Assembly: GCF_000196615.1 (NCBI RefSeq)
Contig: NC_014306.1
Coordinates: 4,836,001 to 4,900,000, forward strand
Direction: 5' to 3'
Source: Erwinia billingiae Eb661
GTDB taxonomy: Bacteria; Pseudomonadota; Gammaproteobacteria; Enterobacterales; Enterobacteriaceae
DNA length: 64,000 nt
Each line of letters starts with the position of its first letter. Within the stretch, counting starts at the first letter, position 1. Below are positions 25,763-34,492 of the stretch, piece by piece. The position numbers and the translations under genes were made by a program. Under the pieces are notes generated by a model. It worked only from the letters and a program-made list of their open reading frames with translations. It was not told where the DNA came from and ran no database searches.

Positions 25763-27256
25763 TCAGTTCTGCGAAGACGGGATATCAGAGACTTCCGGCT
25801 TGGTTTCATCCACCGCTGCGGCCGCCGCTTCCGGGGCCGGTGCCATGATTTTCTTCCAGCTCTCTTCCAGCTGCTGAACGTTGGTTTCCGGCTCGCCCTG
25901 CGGCTGCATCAGCATCATGGTCAGATCCTGTGACAGCTGCTGGCGCAGCTCCTGGTTCATCATCTGCAAGGTCAGGCCCGACAGGAAGCTCTGGCGCAGT
26001 TTCTGATACTGTTCCGGCGCGATATCCACTACCGCATTCTGCTGCGAGCGCAAACGCTGGCTCATCAGCACATCGGTATCAGTGCGGGCGTAGGTGGCAA
26101 ACAGCTTGTTCAGCTCGGCGGTTTTCTGCGCCATCAACGCGTCAAACTCTTCCTGCGGCAGGCCGTTATCGCGGATGTTTACCATCTCCCGCGCAACCAG
26201 ATTCAGGTTGCTTTGCAGGGTGGCGTTATCCGCATCCAGATTGATGGCGCACTGCGCGCGCTGGTACAGCACGCGGCAGTCAAAGCCCACCTGCACCTTC
26301 TGCGCCTTACTGTCGCTCAGCACATGCTGCACGTGCCAGAACAACGCTTCACGGGCCAGATCGCTCTGCCAGTAATGCTGCAAATTCTGCGAATCCCTGA
26401 TCGGCTGCCACGGCGAATCCCACACCAGCGACAGACGATCCTGGGTCAGATTATTGTTAACCAGGTTAATCGGCTGCGGCGGCAGTGGCGACAGCGTTGG
26501 CATCGGCGACGGCGTATCACGCTTGCCCTTCAGCGGCGAGAAGGTTTTGTTGATCTGCTCGGCCAGGCTGCGGCTGTCGACGTTGCCCACCACCATCAGC
26601 GTCATCGCATCCGGCGTGTACCACTGCTTGTAGAAGTCGTTCAGCTTGACCGGGTCGATCGGCGCATTAGCGGGCGTGCCCGGATCGTGGCCCAGCAACG
26701 TGGAGCCCTTCAGCCGGTAACGCCACCAGACATCCTGCGGATTGGCAGGCCAGGTGGCGATCGGATCGTCAGCAGCCAGCGCGGTGTTCACCGTCTGTTC
26801 ATTGATGGTCATATCGCCGACGGTCGCCGCCAGCCAGTTCATCGCTTCTTTCACCACTTCCGGCCGGTTGTTCGGCAGACTGAGGGTGTAGAGCGTGAAG
26901 TCATAAGAGGTGATCGCAGGCGGTTGCGGGCGATCGGGATCGATACTTTGCTGCCACAGCGAGCGCTGCTGCGCAGGGTCGAGCTTCGCGTTATGCACTA
27001 AGGCCAGACGCGGTAAAAGGTGGCTGTAACCGGCCTGCTGGGTATTCTCCACCAGAGAGCCGGTATTAACCAGTAAGCGGACTTCAACGCGGTCGCTGGG
27101 ACGCTGCGGAGTCGTTAAAACCTGCCAGGTGAACCCGTTGTCGAGTTTTCCCTGCTGCCAGGCGGGATCGGGTTGGAGTGTTTCAGCCTGCACAGTACTG
27201 CTGACCGCGGCCAGCAATATTCCACCAACCAAAAGACGAATTCTGGTGCCCTGCAT
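25763..27256 (-). CDS. yhjJ: YhjJ, M16-family peptidase homologue lacking the zinc motif
   Basis: 497 aa (E. coli 498). A signal peptide (cleavage after STVQA) sends it to the periplasm. The M16 fold is evident from LLVNTGSLVENTQQAGYSH and WYTPDAMTLMVVGNVD, yet the HxxEH zinc-binding motif of active pitrilysins is replaced by HLLPR, so it is most likely not a metalloprotease. E. coli YhjJ is also annotated only as a putative, non-canonical M16 protein. The C-terminal ~35 residues are Ala/Pro/Glu-rich and probably disordered. It keeps its E. coli position between kdgK and dctA. Confidence 0.92.
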   Translation of the reverse strand: MQGTRIRLLVGGILLAAVSSTVQAETLQPDPAWQQGKLDNGFTWQVLTTPQRPSDRVEVRLLVNTGSLVENTQQAGYSHLLPRLALVHNAKLDPAQQRSLWQQSIDPDRPQPPAITSYDFTLYTLSLPNNRPEVVKEAMNWLAATVGDMTINEQTVNTALAADDPIATWPANPQDVWWRYRLKGSTLLGHDPGTPANAPIDPVKLNDFYKQWYTPDAMTLMVVGNVDSRSLAEQINKTFSPLKGKRDTPSPMPTLSPLPPQPINLVNNNLTQDRLSLVWDSPWQPIRDSQNLQHYWQSDLAREALFWHVQHVLSDSKAQKVQVGFDCRVLYQRAQCAINLDADNATLQSNLNLVAREMVNIRDNGLPQEEFDALMAQKTAELNKLFATYARTDTDVLMSQRLRSQQNAVVDIAPEQYQKLRQSFLSGLTLQMMNQELRQQLSQDLTMMLMQPQGEPETNVQQLEESWKKIMAPAPEAAAAAVDETKPEVSDIPSSQN

Positions 27257-27440
27257 GTGAACCCCTACTCAATCACAAACCAAAAAAAATCACTGGCGAT
27301 CTACGGCCTGCTGCTATCTACGGGAGGGATAACTCAGGGAAGCCGCTGTTTTTTCTCAGAACAGCTTCTTAGACCACGCATTGGCGGGGATGTCCCACCA
27401 CGGAGTGAAAAATGATAAAAATCTCTGAGGGTTATTATGC

Positions 27441-27476
27441 AAATGCCCGCCGCGAGGGCAAGTCGCGACGGGCATT
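27441..27476 (-). terminator. Hairpin downstream of dctA
   Basis: AAATGCCCG-c-CGCGA pairs with TCGCG-a-CGGGCATTT, 28 nt past the dctA stop. The stem is long, but no T run follows on the minus strand, so intrinsic termination is not certain. Confidence 0.6.
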
Positions 27477-27503
27477 TGAGGGGATATTTAACGAATTAAC
27501 GGC

Positions 27504-28790
27504 TTATGCGGCGTTTTCGGGCAGTTTTTTCGCCTTATTTTTGCCGTCCAGCGTGTCTTTCAACTGTTGCTCGTCCAGCTGATCGACCCATTTTGCCACC
27601 ACCACGGTCGCCACGCCGTTGCCGACCAGGTTAGTTAACGCACGGGCTTCAGACATAAAGCGGTCGATACCGAGGATCAGCGCCAGACCGGCCACCGGCA
27701 AATGGCCGACCGCCGAGAGCGTGGCCGCCAGCACGATAAATCCGCTGCCGGTAACGCCCGCCGCCCCTTTCGAGGAGAGCAGCAGCACCACCAGCAGCGT
27801 GATTTGATGCCAGATATCCATATGCGCATTGGTGGCCTGGGCGATAAACACCGCTGCCATGGTCAGGTAAATCGAGGTGCCGTCGAGGTTAAACGAGTAG
27901 CCAGTTGGGATCACCAGCCCGACCACCGACTTCTTACAGCCCAGCTTTTCCATCTTATCGAGCATGCGCGGCAGCGCGGATTCTGAGGACGAGGTCCCCA
28001 GCACGATCAGCAGCTCTTCTTTGATGTAGGCGATAAATTTGAAGATGTTGAAGCCGACCACGCGGGCAATGGTACCCAGCACCACCACCACAAACAGCAG
28101 GCAGGTAATATAGAAGCAGATAATCAACTGACCTAACTGCACCAGCGAACCGACGCCGTATTTACCAATGGTAAAGGCCATCGCCCCGAACGCGCCAATC
28201 GGTGCCAGACGCATGATCATATTGATGATGCCGAAAATCACGCGGGAGAAACTTTCGATAAAGTTGAATACCAGCGTGCCTTTGTCGCCCATGCGGTGCA
28301 GGGCAAAACCGAACATGATGGCGAACAGCAGTACCTGCAGAATGTTGCCGCTGGCAAAGGCGCCAATCACGCTGTTAGGAATGATATCTAACAGGAACGC
28401 CACCACGCCCTGCTGCTCGGCCTGCTGGGCATACATCGCCACCGCTTTGGCATCCAGCGTGGCCGGGTCGATATTCATACCAACGCCAGGCTGCAACACG
28501 TTGACCACCACCAGGCCAATAATCAGGGCGATGGTGCTGACCACTTCAAAATAGAGCAGCGCGACGGCACCGGTACGGCCGACCGCTTTCATGCTTTCCA
28601 TCCCGGCGATCCCGGTGACCACGGTACAGAAAATAACCGGTGCGATGATCATCTTGATCAGCTTCACAAAGGCATCACCGAGCGGCTTCATCTGGGCACC
28701 CAACTCGGGGTAGAAATGCCCTAACAGCACGCCGATGACGATGGCGGTAATCACCTGGAAATAGAGGCTTTTAAACAGGGAAGTTTTCAT
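27504..28790 (-). CDS. dctA: C4-dicarboxylate:cation symporter DctA
   Basis: 428 aa, identical in length to E. coli DctA and highly similar throughout. Inner-membrane DAACS-family symporter that takes up succinate, fumarate, malate and related acids under aerobic conditions. Family signatures are [14 protein letters not shown] in the hairpin-1 region, [20 protein letters not shown], and [21 protein letters not shown] in the C-terminal helix. Expression in E. coli depends on CRP and DcuSR; neither site was assigned here. Confidence 0.96.
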   Translation of the reverse strand: MKTSLFKSLYFQVITAIVIGVLLGHFYPELGAQMKPLGDAFVKLIKMIIAPVIFCTVVTGIAGMESMKAVGRTGAVALLYFEVVSTIALIIGLVVVNVLQPGVGMNIDPATLDAKAVAMYAQQAEQQGVVAFLLDIIPNSVIGAFASGNILQVLLFAIMFGFALHRMGDKGTLVFNFIESFSRVIFGIINMIMRLAPIGAFGAMAFTIGKYGVGSLVQLGQLIICFYITCLLFVVVVLGTIARVVGFNIFKFIAYIKEELLIVLGTSSSESALPRMLDKMEKLGCKKSVVGLVIPTGYSFNLDGTSIYLTMAAVFIAQATNAHMDIWHQITLLVVLLLSSKGAAGVTGSGFIVLAATLSAVGHLPVAGLALILGIDRFMSEARALTNLVGNGVATVVVAKWVDQLDEQQLKDTLDGKNKAKKLPENAA

Positions 28791-29013
28791 AGAATGTCCA
28801 TTAACGGCTTGGATGGCAGGCGCTTTCGCTGAGGTTATCGTCAGTCTTCAGCGCGAAAGTAACACTACGTTAACGGGATTGATATAACTTGAAACACTCA
28901 GCCGCCGGGCAACGCGCCGTTTTATGAGCTGAATCACTTCAGCACCGGTAATGACGCGTTGTGGTTTGCGTTAAGGATTGATACACGTGGAAATTATCCC
29001 TTACGGGACCGTA

Positions 29014-31035
29014 TTAAGGCGTGATTAATTCCAGATATTTGCGGTTAAAGACCGCCAGCGGTAGCGCCTCAGAATAGAGGTAGCCCTGCCCGATATTAAT
29101 GCCGCGCGCCAGTAGCCAGTCGCGCTGCTGGCTGGTTTCGACGCCTTCGGCAATCACGTCCAGCTTGATGATTTCGGCAATCGCCGCAACGATTCGCACC
29201 ATGGTGTCATCATTCGGCAGCACACAGACAAAACTGCGGTCCATCTTCAGCTTACTGATGGGTAACGACTTAAACTGGCTCAGCCAGTTCAGGTTGGCGT
29301 AGCCCATACCAAAATCATCCAGCGCCACCGAGATGCCGACTTTCTGCAGCTCGCTTAACAGCTGCAGTGCCTGTTCCGGCTCGCCCACCTGGGCGGTCTC
29401 GGTGATCTCCAGCATCAGGCTGCCCGGACTGATTTGGTGGCGATGGATCAGGTCCTGTAAGTGGGTGACCATATCCGCTTCACGCAGCTGCACGGCGGAG
29501 AGATTGACGCTGAGCGGCAGATTAATGCCCTGCTTCTGCCAGCCCGCCAGCACCCGGCAGGACTCTTCGAACACCCAGCGGCCCAGCGCGCTGATCACGC
29601 CAATCTCTTCGGCGTTCACAATCAGATCTTCCGGCAAGGCCCAGCTGCCGTCCGGCTGGCGCATTCTCAGCAGGGCTTCCGCGCCGACCAGCTTGCCGTT
29701 ACGCATATCAATCTGCGGCTGCAGGAACAATGAGAACTGCTCTTCTTCCAGCCCCTGCAAAATGTCGTGTTCCTGGGTCAGCCGCTTGTGCGCCCGTTCC
29801 ATCATCATCGGGTCATAAAACAGGATCTGATTTTTGCCCTGATGACGGGCCGACATCATCGCCGACGCCGCACGGCTTAAAAAGTCCTGCGCGGTGAGAT
29901 CGCGCGCTTCACGCTGCGCCAGGCCGATGCTCAGGTTGGGCCGCAGCTGCATGTCCTGCAAAGTGACCGGCTGATTCAGCCGCAGCAGCAGCAGGCGCGC
30001 CAGGCGCATGGCGCGGAAAGGTTTATTGGCGCGCTTCACCAGCAGCACAAAATCGCTGCCTGACAGCTGGCCCACCAGCGTATGGCTGTCGATACTGTTG
30101 CGAATTTTTTCCAGCAGCGTCAGCAACAGCGCATCACGCTGTTCGTCCTTCACCACGCCGTTGGCGTCCTGCAAGGTCTCGATGCGCAGCACCATCAGGG
30201 TGAAATTGTCGTCGTCAGAGACGGAATTAAGATGCTGCTCCAGCAGCGCCAGAAACAGGGTTTTGTTCGGCAGATTGGTCAGGGCAAAACGGGTGGTCAG
30301 CCTGCTCATCTCATCATGCACCGCTTCGCCCACCTGCTGATTGCGGTTGTAGCTGCGGATTAACATGCCCAACTCATCGTCACGGTGGCGCTCAGGCAGC
30401 GTCAGCTGATGGGAAATCGCCTCCTGCGGCGGCAGATCCTGCAGCTCCATGGCGATCCGCCGCAGCGGGCGAACGATCAGCTTGTTGATGCACCAGCTGA
30501 TGGCGATCGACAGGATCAATGCCAGCAGCAGGTAAGTGGTCACCATCGTCGACAGGGCGCTGAGAATAAACTGATAGACCCGCCAGGAATCGGCCTGCAA
30601 CACCAGCAGCGCCAGCGGCTTGGGATTGGCTGGCTCCACCGAGTAGAGCGGCACGGTGATCTTCACCGGCAGCTCAAACAGCGTGGCGATAAATTCCGGC
30701 ACCGGTTTTTCGGGCTCGAAATCGGTATGCAGCGCCTGCAGGCCGTTCGGCAACACCACTTCGGCCCTGGCCAGGATCCCGGCCGGTTTCAGGGAGTTGA
30801 GGATCAGTTCGGCCTGGGGAATATCGGCTTTCAGCACCGCCTGGGACAGCGGCTGGCGCACGGTATGGGCGACGTTTTCCATCTGCTGGGCGTAGTCAAT
30901 CCTGCGCTGCTGCACAAAATGGAAAAGCTGAATGACAATAAAAATACAGATGGTCACGGCGGCCACGCAGGATACCGTCGCCATCTGTTTTATTGTTAAT
31001 GAACGACTGACGCGCAAACCCACTCTCCGAATCAC
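29014..31035 (-). CDS. pdeK: c-di-GMP phosphodiesterase PdeK/HmsP (YhjK)
   Basis: 673 aa. Domain order is: N-terminal helix (about 17-40), periplasmic region, second helix (about 155-180), HAMP-like linker, degenerate GGDEF domain where the signature reads SGSDF, and an EAL domain with GAEALLRM, DDFGMGYANLNWL and IAEGVET intact. It therefore should hydrolyse but not make c-di-GMP, like YhjK/HmsP, which limits biofilm polysaccharide. It has a GTG start with a weak ribosome site; another GTG lies at 31023. It immediately precedes bcsC and shares its direction, with 148 bp between, as in E. coli. Confidence 0.92.
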   Translation of the reverse strand: MIRRVGLRVSRSLTIKQMATVSCVAAVTICIFIVIQLFHFVQQRRIDYAQQMENVAHTVRQPLSQAVLKADIPQAELILNSLKPAGILARAEVVLPNGLQALHTDFEPEKPVPEFIATLFELPVKITVPLYSVEPANPKPLALLVLQADSWRVYQFILSALSTMVTTYLLLALILSIAISWCINKLIVRPLRRIAMELQDLPPQEAISHQLTLPERHRDDELGMLIRSYNRNQQVGEAVHDEMSRLTTRFALTNLPNKTLFLALLEQHLNSVSDDDNFTLMVLRIETLQDANGVVKDEQRDALLLTLLEKIRNSIDSHTLVGQLSGSDFVLLVKRANKPFRAMRLARLLLLRLNQPVTLQDMQLRPNLSIGLAQREARDLTAQDFLSRAASAMMSARHQGKNQILFYDPMMMERAHKRLTQEHDILQGLEEEQFSLFLQPQIDMRNGKLVGAEALLRMRQPDGSWALPEDLIVNAEEIGVISALGRWVFEESCRVLAGWQKQGINLPLSVNLSAVQLREADMVTHLQDLIHRHQISPGSLMLEITETAQVGEPEQALQLLSELQKVGISVALDDFGMGYANLNWLSQFKSLPISKLKMDRSFVCVLPNDDTMVRIVAAIAEIIKLDVIAEGVETSQQRDWLLARGINIGQGYLYSEALPLAVFNRKYLELITP

Positions 31036-31183
31036 TGAATGCCACCACCGGGGGCAGCAAAAAACTGCCCTGAGTATATCTTAAGGCGGCCGCTTGTTAA
31101 GCACTCTGTCCGGGCCAGGGGTTGATTAGGTGTTTTCTGAAGGCGATTATCTTAATTTTCTCACTAAATGCAGCCTGATAACC

Positions 31184-34100
31184 CTATTTAAAGTCCGCGT
31201 ATGGCGTTAACGGCTCTGGCGGCAGATCCAGATCGCCCTGCCAGCCGGCCATCGAATAGCGCGCATAGATCAGCCCGTGGCTCGGCGTATAGTCTTTTGC
31301 CTGCTGAATATCGACGCCGACGCCCATCGTCCAGTGCGCGCTTAACCGGCGTTCCAACACCGCGCGCAGGGTATAGCCGAATCCGTTGCTGCTGCTGTCG
31401 CTGCTTTGCGGGTTATCCGTGGTCAGCGCGCCGAAATCGAGCGGGTAGCGTGACTGGCCGTCGGTTTCCGAATGGGACCAGGAAACCGAACCGCCGAGAT
31501 CGTAAGACCAGTTTTCCGTGCGCTGCCGCCAGCTGACCGGCACCGAGAGCGAGCTGTAACGCTGCGGGCTGTAATAGCCGCCCTGTCCAAGTGAGTAATC
31601 ACTCAGATCCTTCGCGTAGTGCCACAGCATGCCGTTCAGGCCGATGGTGGCCCGCCGGTTGTTTTCGTTGATCAGCTTGTAGTAATAGCCCGCCATCAGG
31701 CGTTCGCGGCTGTTATCCGCCACGTTTTCGCCGGTGATCTGGTGCGCGCTGAGATCGGCCCAGACGCCGTTGGCGTTGCCCTGGTCATAGCTCAGGCCAA
31801 TCGCGCCGCCGGTTGCCACCACGCCGCCCCAGGTTTTGCCGCTGGCGGTGTTGGGATCCTGCGCGCCGGCATAGGCGAGCAGCGAGCTGGAAATCGGCCG
31901 CCGCGACGCGGTCAGCGACACGCCGATATCCTGCCAATCGGTGTTCCAGGTGACGCCACCCACCCAGTTGGTGACCGCAAAGCCCAGCGGCGTGGTGCCA
32001 ATATCCGCGCGCCATTTATCGCTACGGTAGCCGACGCCAAGGCTGGTGCCGTTCTGATGCTGGCGGAAATCGCGGTTGCAGGTCGCATCGTCATTGGCAC
32101 AGGTGCCGAACGTCTCATCAATATTTCCATCGACGTTGCGCGAGAAGGTGCCGGCCGACACATCGACATTATCCAGCCGCAGGAAGCTTTTGCCGTCGGC
32201 AAATGGCGTTTCGGCTTCCATCATGGTGGTGTGCGCAGTGAAGTCGGACACGCCGCCGGTGCCCTTATTGCGCGAATAGTCCTCTTCCAGCGTCAGCGTG
32301 CTGTCCTGCTGACGATAAAGATCGGCGGCATCGCTGCGGATACCGCGCTTCAGCCAGTCATCCCGCCGTTCGTTGCGGGTCAGCCGGGTAAAGGTTGGGT
32401 TATCCGGCGGCACCACCAGGCTGATGCCGCTGGCGACCATCGCCTGGCGGTAATCCTCCTGCGCGAAGTGAGGCTGACCCTGCTGCGCTTCCAGACGGGC
32501 GGCATCGCGATAGATCAGCGCGCTGCTTTGCGACGGCCCGTCTTTTGCGGCCTGGGTTTTCAGCCCGGCATACAGCGAGGTGGCTTTCTGCGGCTCGCCC
32601 ACCGCCAGCCAGGCATTGGCCACCCGCCGTCCGCTGTAGACGTTCGCCGTGGACGCCTCGGGCGGCAGCGCGTTCAGCTGCTTACGCGCGGCGGCCAGCT
32701 GATGGCGGGCGATCAGGGCCTCAATGTTATCCAGGCTGGCTTCCGCGCGGGCGATTAGCAGGCCGGTTTCCAGCCGGGTATTGAGGTCGGTGATATTGTG
32801 ATCCCACTTTGCCTGCGGCAGCGTGTGGATCTGCGCCAGCGCGGCCTGTGGCCGGTCGCTGCCTGACAAATAGAGCGCGTTGGCATAGACCTGTGCCGGC
32901 ACGCCGGGCTGCTGGCGCGCCATCGCCTGCATCTGCCGATCGGCGGCCTGCGTCTGCCCACTCTGACGCAGTGCGCCCGCCAGTCGGGTGTTCAGCCAGA
33001 CGTCGTCCGGCGACAGCTGGAGTGCCTGACGGTATACGTCTGCCGCCTGCCGCACGTTTCCGCCAGCCGCCAGCCTGTCCGCCTCGGCGCTGAGCGCACT
33101 GCTGCGCAGGCTGGCGAGGGTATCACCCAGCGCCTTTTTCTGTGAGGCCGGTAGCCCGTTGATAAACGCCATCGCCTTTTGCGGTGACTGCTGTTGATAG
33201 AGTGCGGCCAGCCGTCGGGCGGCGGTGGTATTGCCTGCATCCAGCCGTAACGCGCGGCTGTACTGCACTTCCGCCGTGGCCGGATTTTTCTGTGCCAGCG
33301 CCACGTCGCCCAGCCCAATCAGCGCATAGCTGTCGCGGTTATCCAGCGAGCGCGCCCGCTGATACTGACTGGCGGCCTGGGGAAGGTTGCCCGCCGCCAG
33401 TTCTTTGTCACCCTCGGCAATCGCCAGCCAGTACTGGTTGGAAGTCAGCAGGCTGCGCCATTTGCCGATATCGGTGCCCTGCGCATCGGCGACAATCGCC
33501 CGCTGAAAATAGCCGTTTGCCTCGGCGCGCTGGTTGGCCCGCGCCAGCGCCTGGCCCATGGCACCCAGTAAATCGGCATCGTCTGGCGTCGCCTTTAGCG
33601 CAGCACGCAGGGCGGGAATGGCAGCGCTGCTTTGACCGTCATCGATCATCGCCAGGCCGCGCAGCCGCTGCTGGTAAGCCGGATCGGCCAGCATTTTTTG
33701 CTGCCGCGCCAGCTCGGTCAGGCCGTCGGACTGCGGCTTGTCACTGGTAAAGGTGGCGAGATAGGTTTTCAGCTGGGCGACGCTTTGCGGCGTGACCGGC
33801 TGCGATTTGATATGGCTCAGCCACAGTTCGGCGGCCTGCACCCGGCCCGCCGGATCCATTGCCACCACTTGCAGTTGTTTAACGGCGGCGGTCGGGTTAT
33901 TGCGGCTCAGCTCCATTTGCGCAATCGCCATGCGCACGTTGATGCTGCCCGGCGCATCGCGATCCAGCGCGGAGAGTTCGGCCAGCGCGCGGTTTTCCTG
34001 TCCCGGCAGCCGCGACACTAACCGCCAGTATTCCAGCGCGATATCTGGCGAGGGAAAGACGCCGTTGAACTGTTTATCGTAAGCCGCTTTGGCCTCTTCC

Positions 34101-34492
34101 AGCCGGCCAGAGGTGGCGAGAAGCCGCGCCAGCTGCAGCTGTTTCCTGCCCTCGTCAGATAGTAAGCGAATACTAACTTCAGCCTGCCGCGTCGCCAGCG
34201 AATCGGGCGAAACCTGCTTCAGCGTCACCATCAGCTGACGCGCTTTGTCCTGTTCGCCCTGGTGCAGCGCCAGGCGGATCTGTGCCGCCAGCACCTGCGG
34301 ATTATCCGGCGCAATTTTTTCCAGCCGGTACAGCGACTGGCTGACCAGATCGTATTTCTGGGTCGCTTCGCCAATCCTGACCTGTTGCAGCAGCCAGTCG
34401 ACCGGCTCAACGTGATCGGGTGCCGCCGGCACGGCGCGGCTTAACGGCCACAGCAGCAGCGGCAACAACAGGCTGAGTCGCGAACGTTTCAC
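31184..34492 (-). CDS. bcsC: Cellulose synthase outer-membrane subunit BcsC (E. coli-type locus)
   Basis: 1102 aa. A signal peptide is followed by about 700 residues of tetratricopeptide repeats in the periplasm, then a C-terminal 16-strand-type beta-barrel that exports the glucan. The barrel part includes LAYAGAQDPNTASGKTWGGV and FSPQ-like YYSPQRYSSLSVPVSWRQR, both typical BcsC segments, and ends in a lysine-rich PYADFK rather than a terminal aromatic-only strand. Its start overlaps the bcsB stop by 4 nt. In E. coli bcsZ sits between bcsB and bcsC; here it is missing. Confidence 0.92.
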   Translation of the reverse strand: MKRSRLSLLLPLLLWPLSRAVPAAPDHVEPVDWLLQQVRIGEATQKYDLVSQSLYRLEKIAPDNPQVLAAQIRLALHQGEQDKARQLMVTLKQVSPDSLATRQAEVSIRLLSDEGRKQLQLARLLATSGRLEEAKAAYDKQFNGVFPSPDIALEYWRLVSRLPGQENRALAELSALDRDAPGSINVRMAIAQMELSRNNPTAAVKQLQVVAMDPAGRVQAAELWLSHIKSQPVTPQSVAQLKTYLATFTSDKPQSDGLTELARQQKMLADPAYQQRLRGLAMIDDGQSSAAIPALRAALKATPDDADLLGAMGQALARANQRAEANGYFQRAIVADAQGTDIGKWRSLLTSNQYWLAIAEGDKELAAGNLPQAASQYQRARSLDNRDSYALIGLGDVALAQKNPATAEVQYSRALRLDAGNTTAARRLAALYQQQSPQKAMAFINGLPASQKKALGDTLASLRSSALSAEADRLAAGGNVRQAADVYRQALQLSPDDVWLNTRLAGALRQSGQTQAADRQMQAMARQQPGVPAQVYANALYLSGSDRPQAALAQIHTLPQAKWDHNITDLNTRLETGLLIARAEASLDNIEALIARHQLAAARKQLNALPPEASTANVYSGRRVANAWLAVGEPQKATSLYAGLKTQAAKDGPSQSSALIYRDAARLEAQQGQPHFAQEDYRQAMVASGISLVVPPDNPTFTRLTRNERRDDWLKRGIRSDAADLYRQQDSTLTLEEDYSRNKGTGGVSDFTAHTTMMEAETPFADGKSFLRLDNVDVSAGTFSRNVDGNIDETFGTCANDDATCNRDFRQHQNGTSLGVGYRSDKWRADIGTTPLGFAVTNWVGGVTWNTDWQDIGVSLTASRRPISSSLLAYAGAQDPNTASGKTWGGVVATGGAIGLSYDQGNANGVWADLSAHQITGENVADNSRERLMAGYYYKLINENNRRATIGLNGMLWHYAKDLSDYSLGQGGYYSPQRYSSLSVPVSWRQRTENWSYDLGGSVSWSHSETDGQSRYPLDFGALTTDNPQSSDSSSNGFGYTLRAVLERRLSAHWTMGVGVDIQQAKDYTPSHGLIYARYSMAGWQGDLDLPPEPLTPYADFK

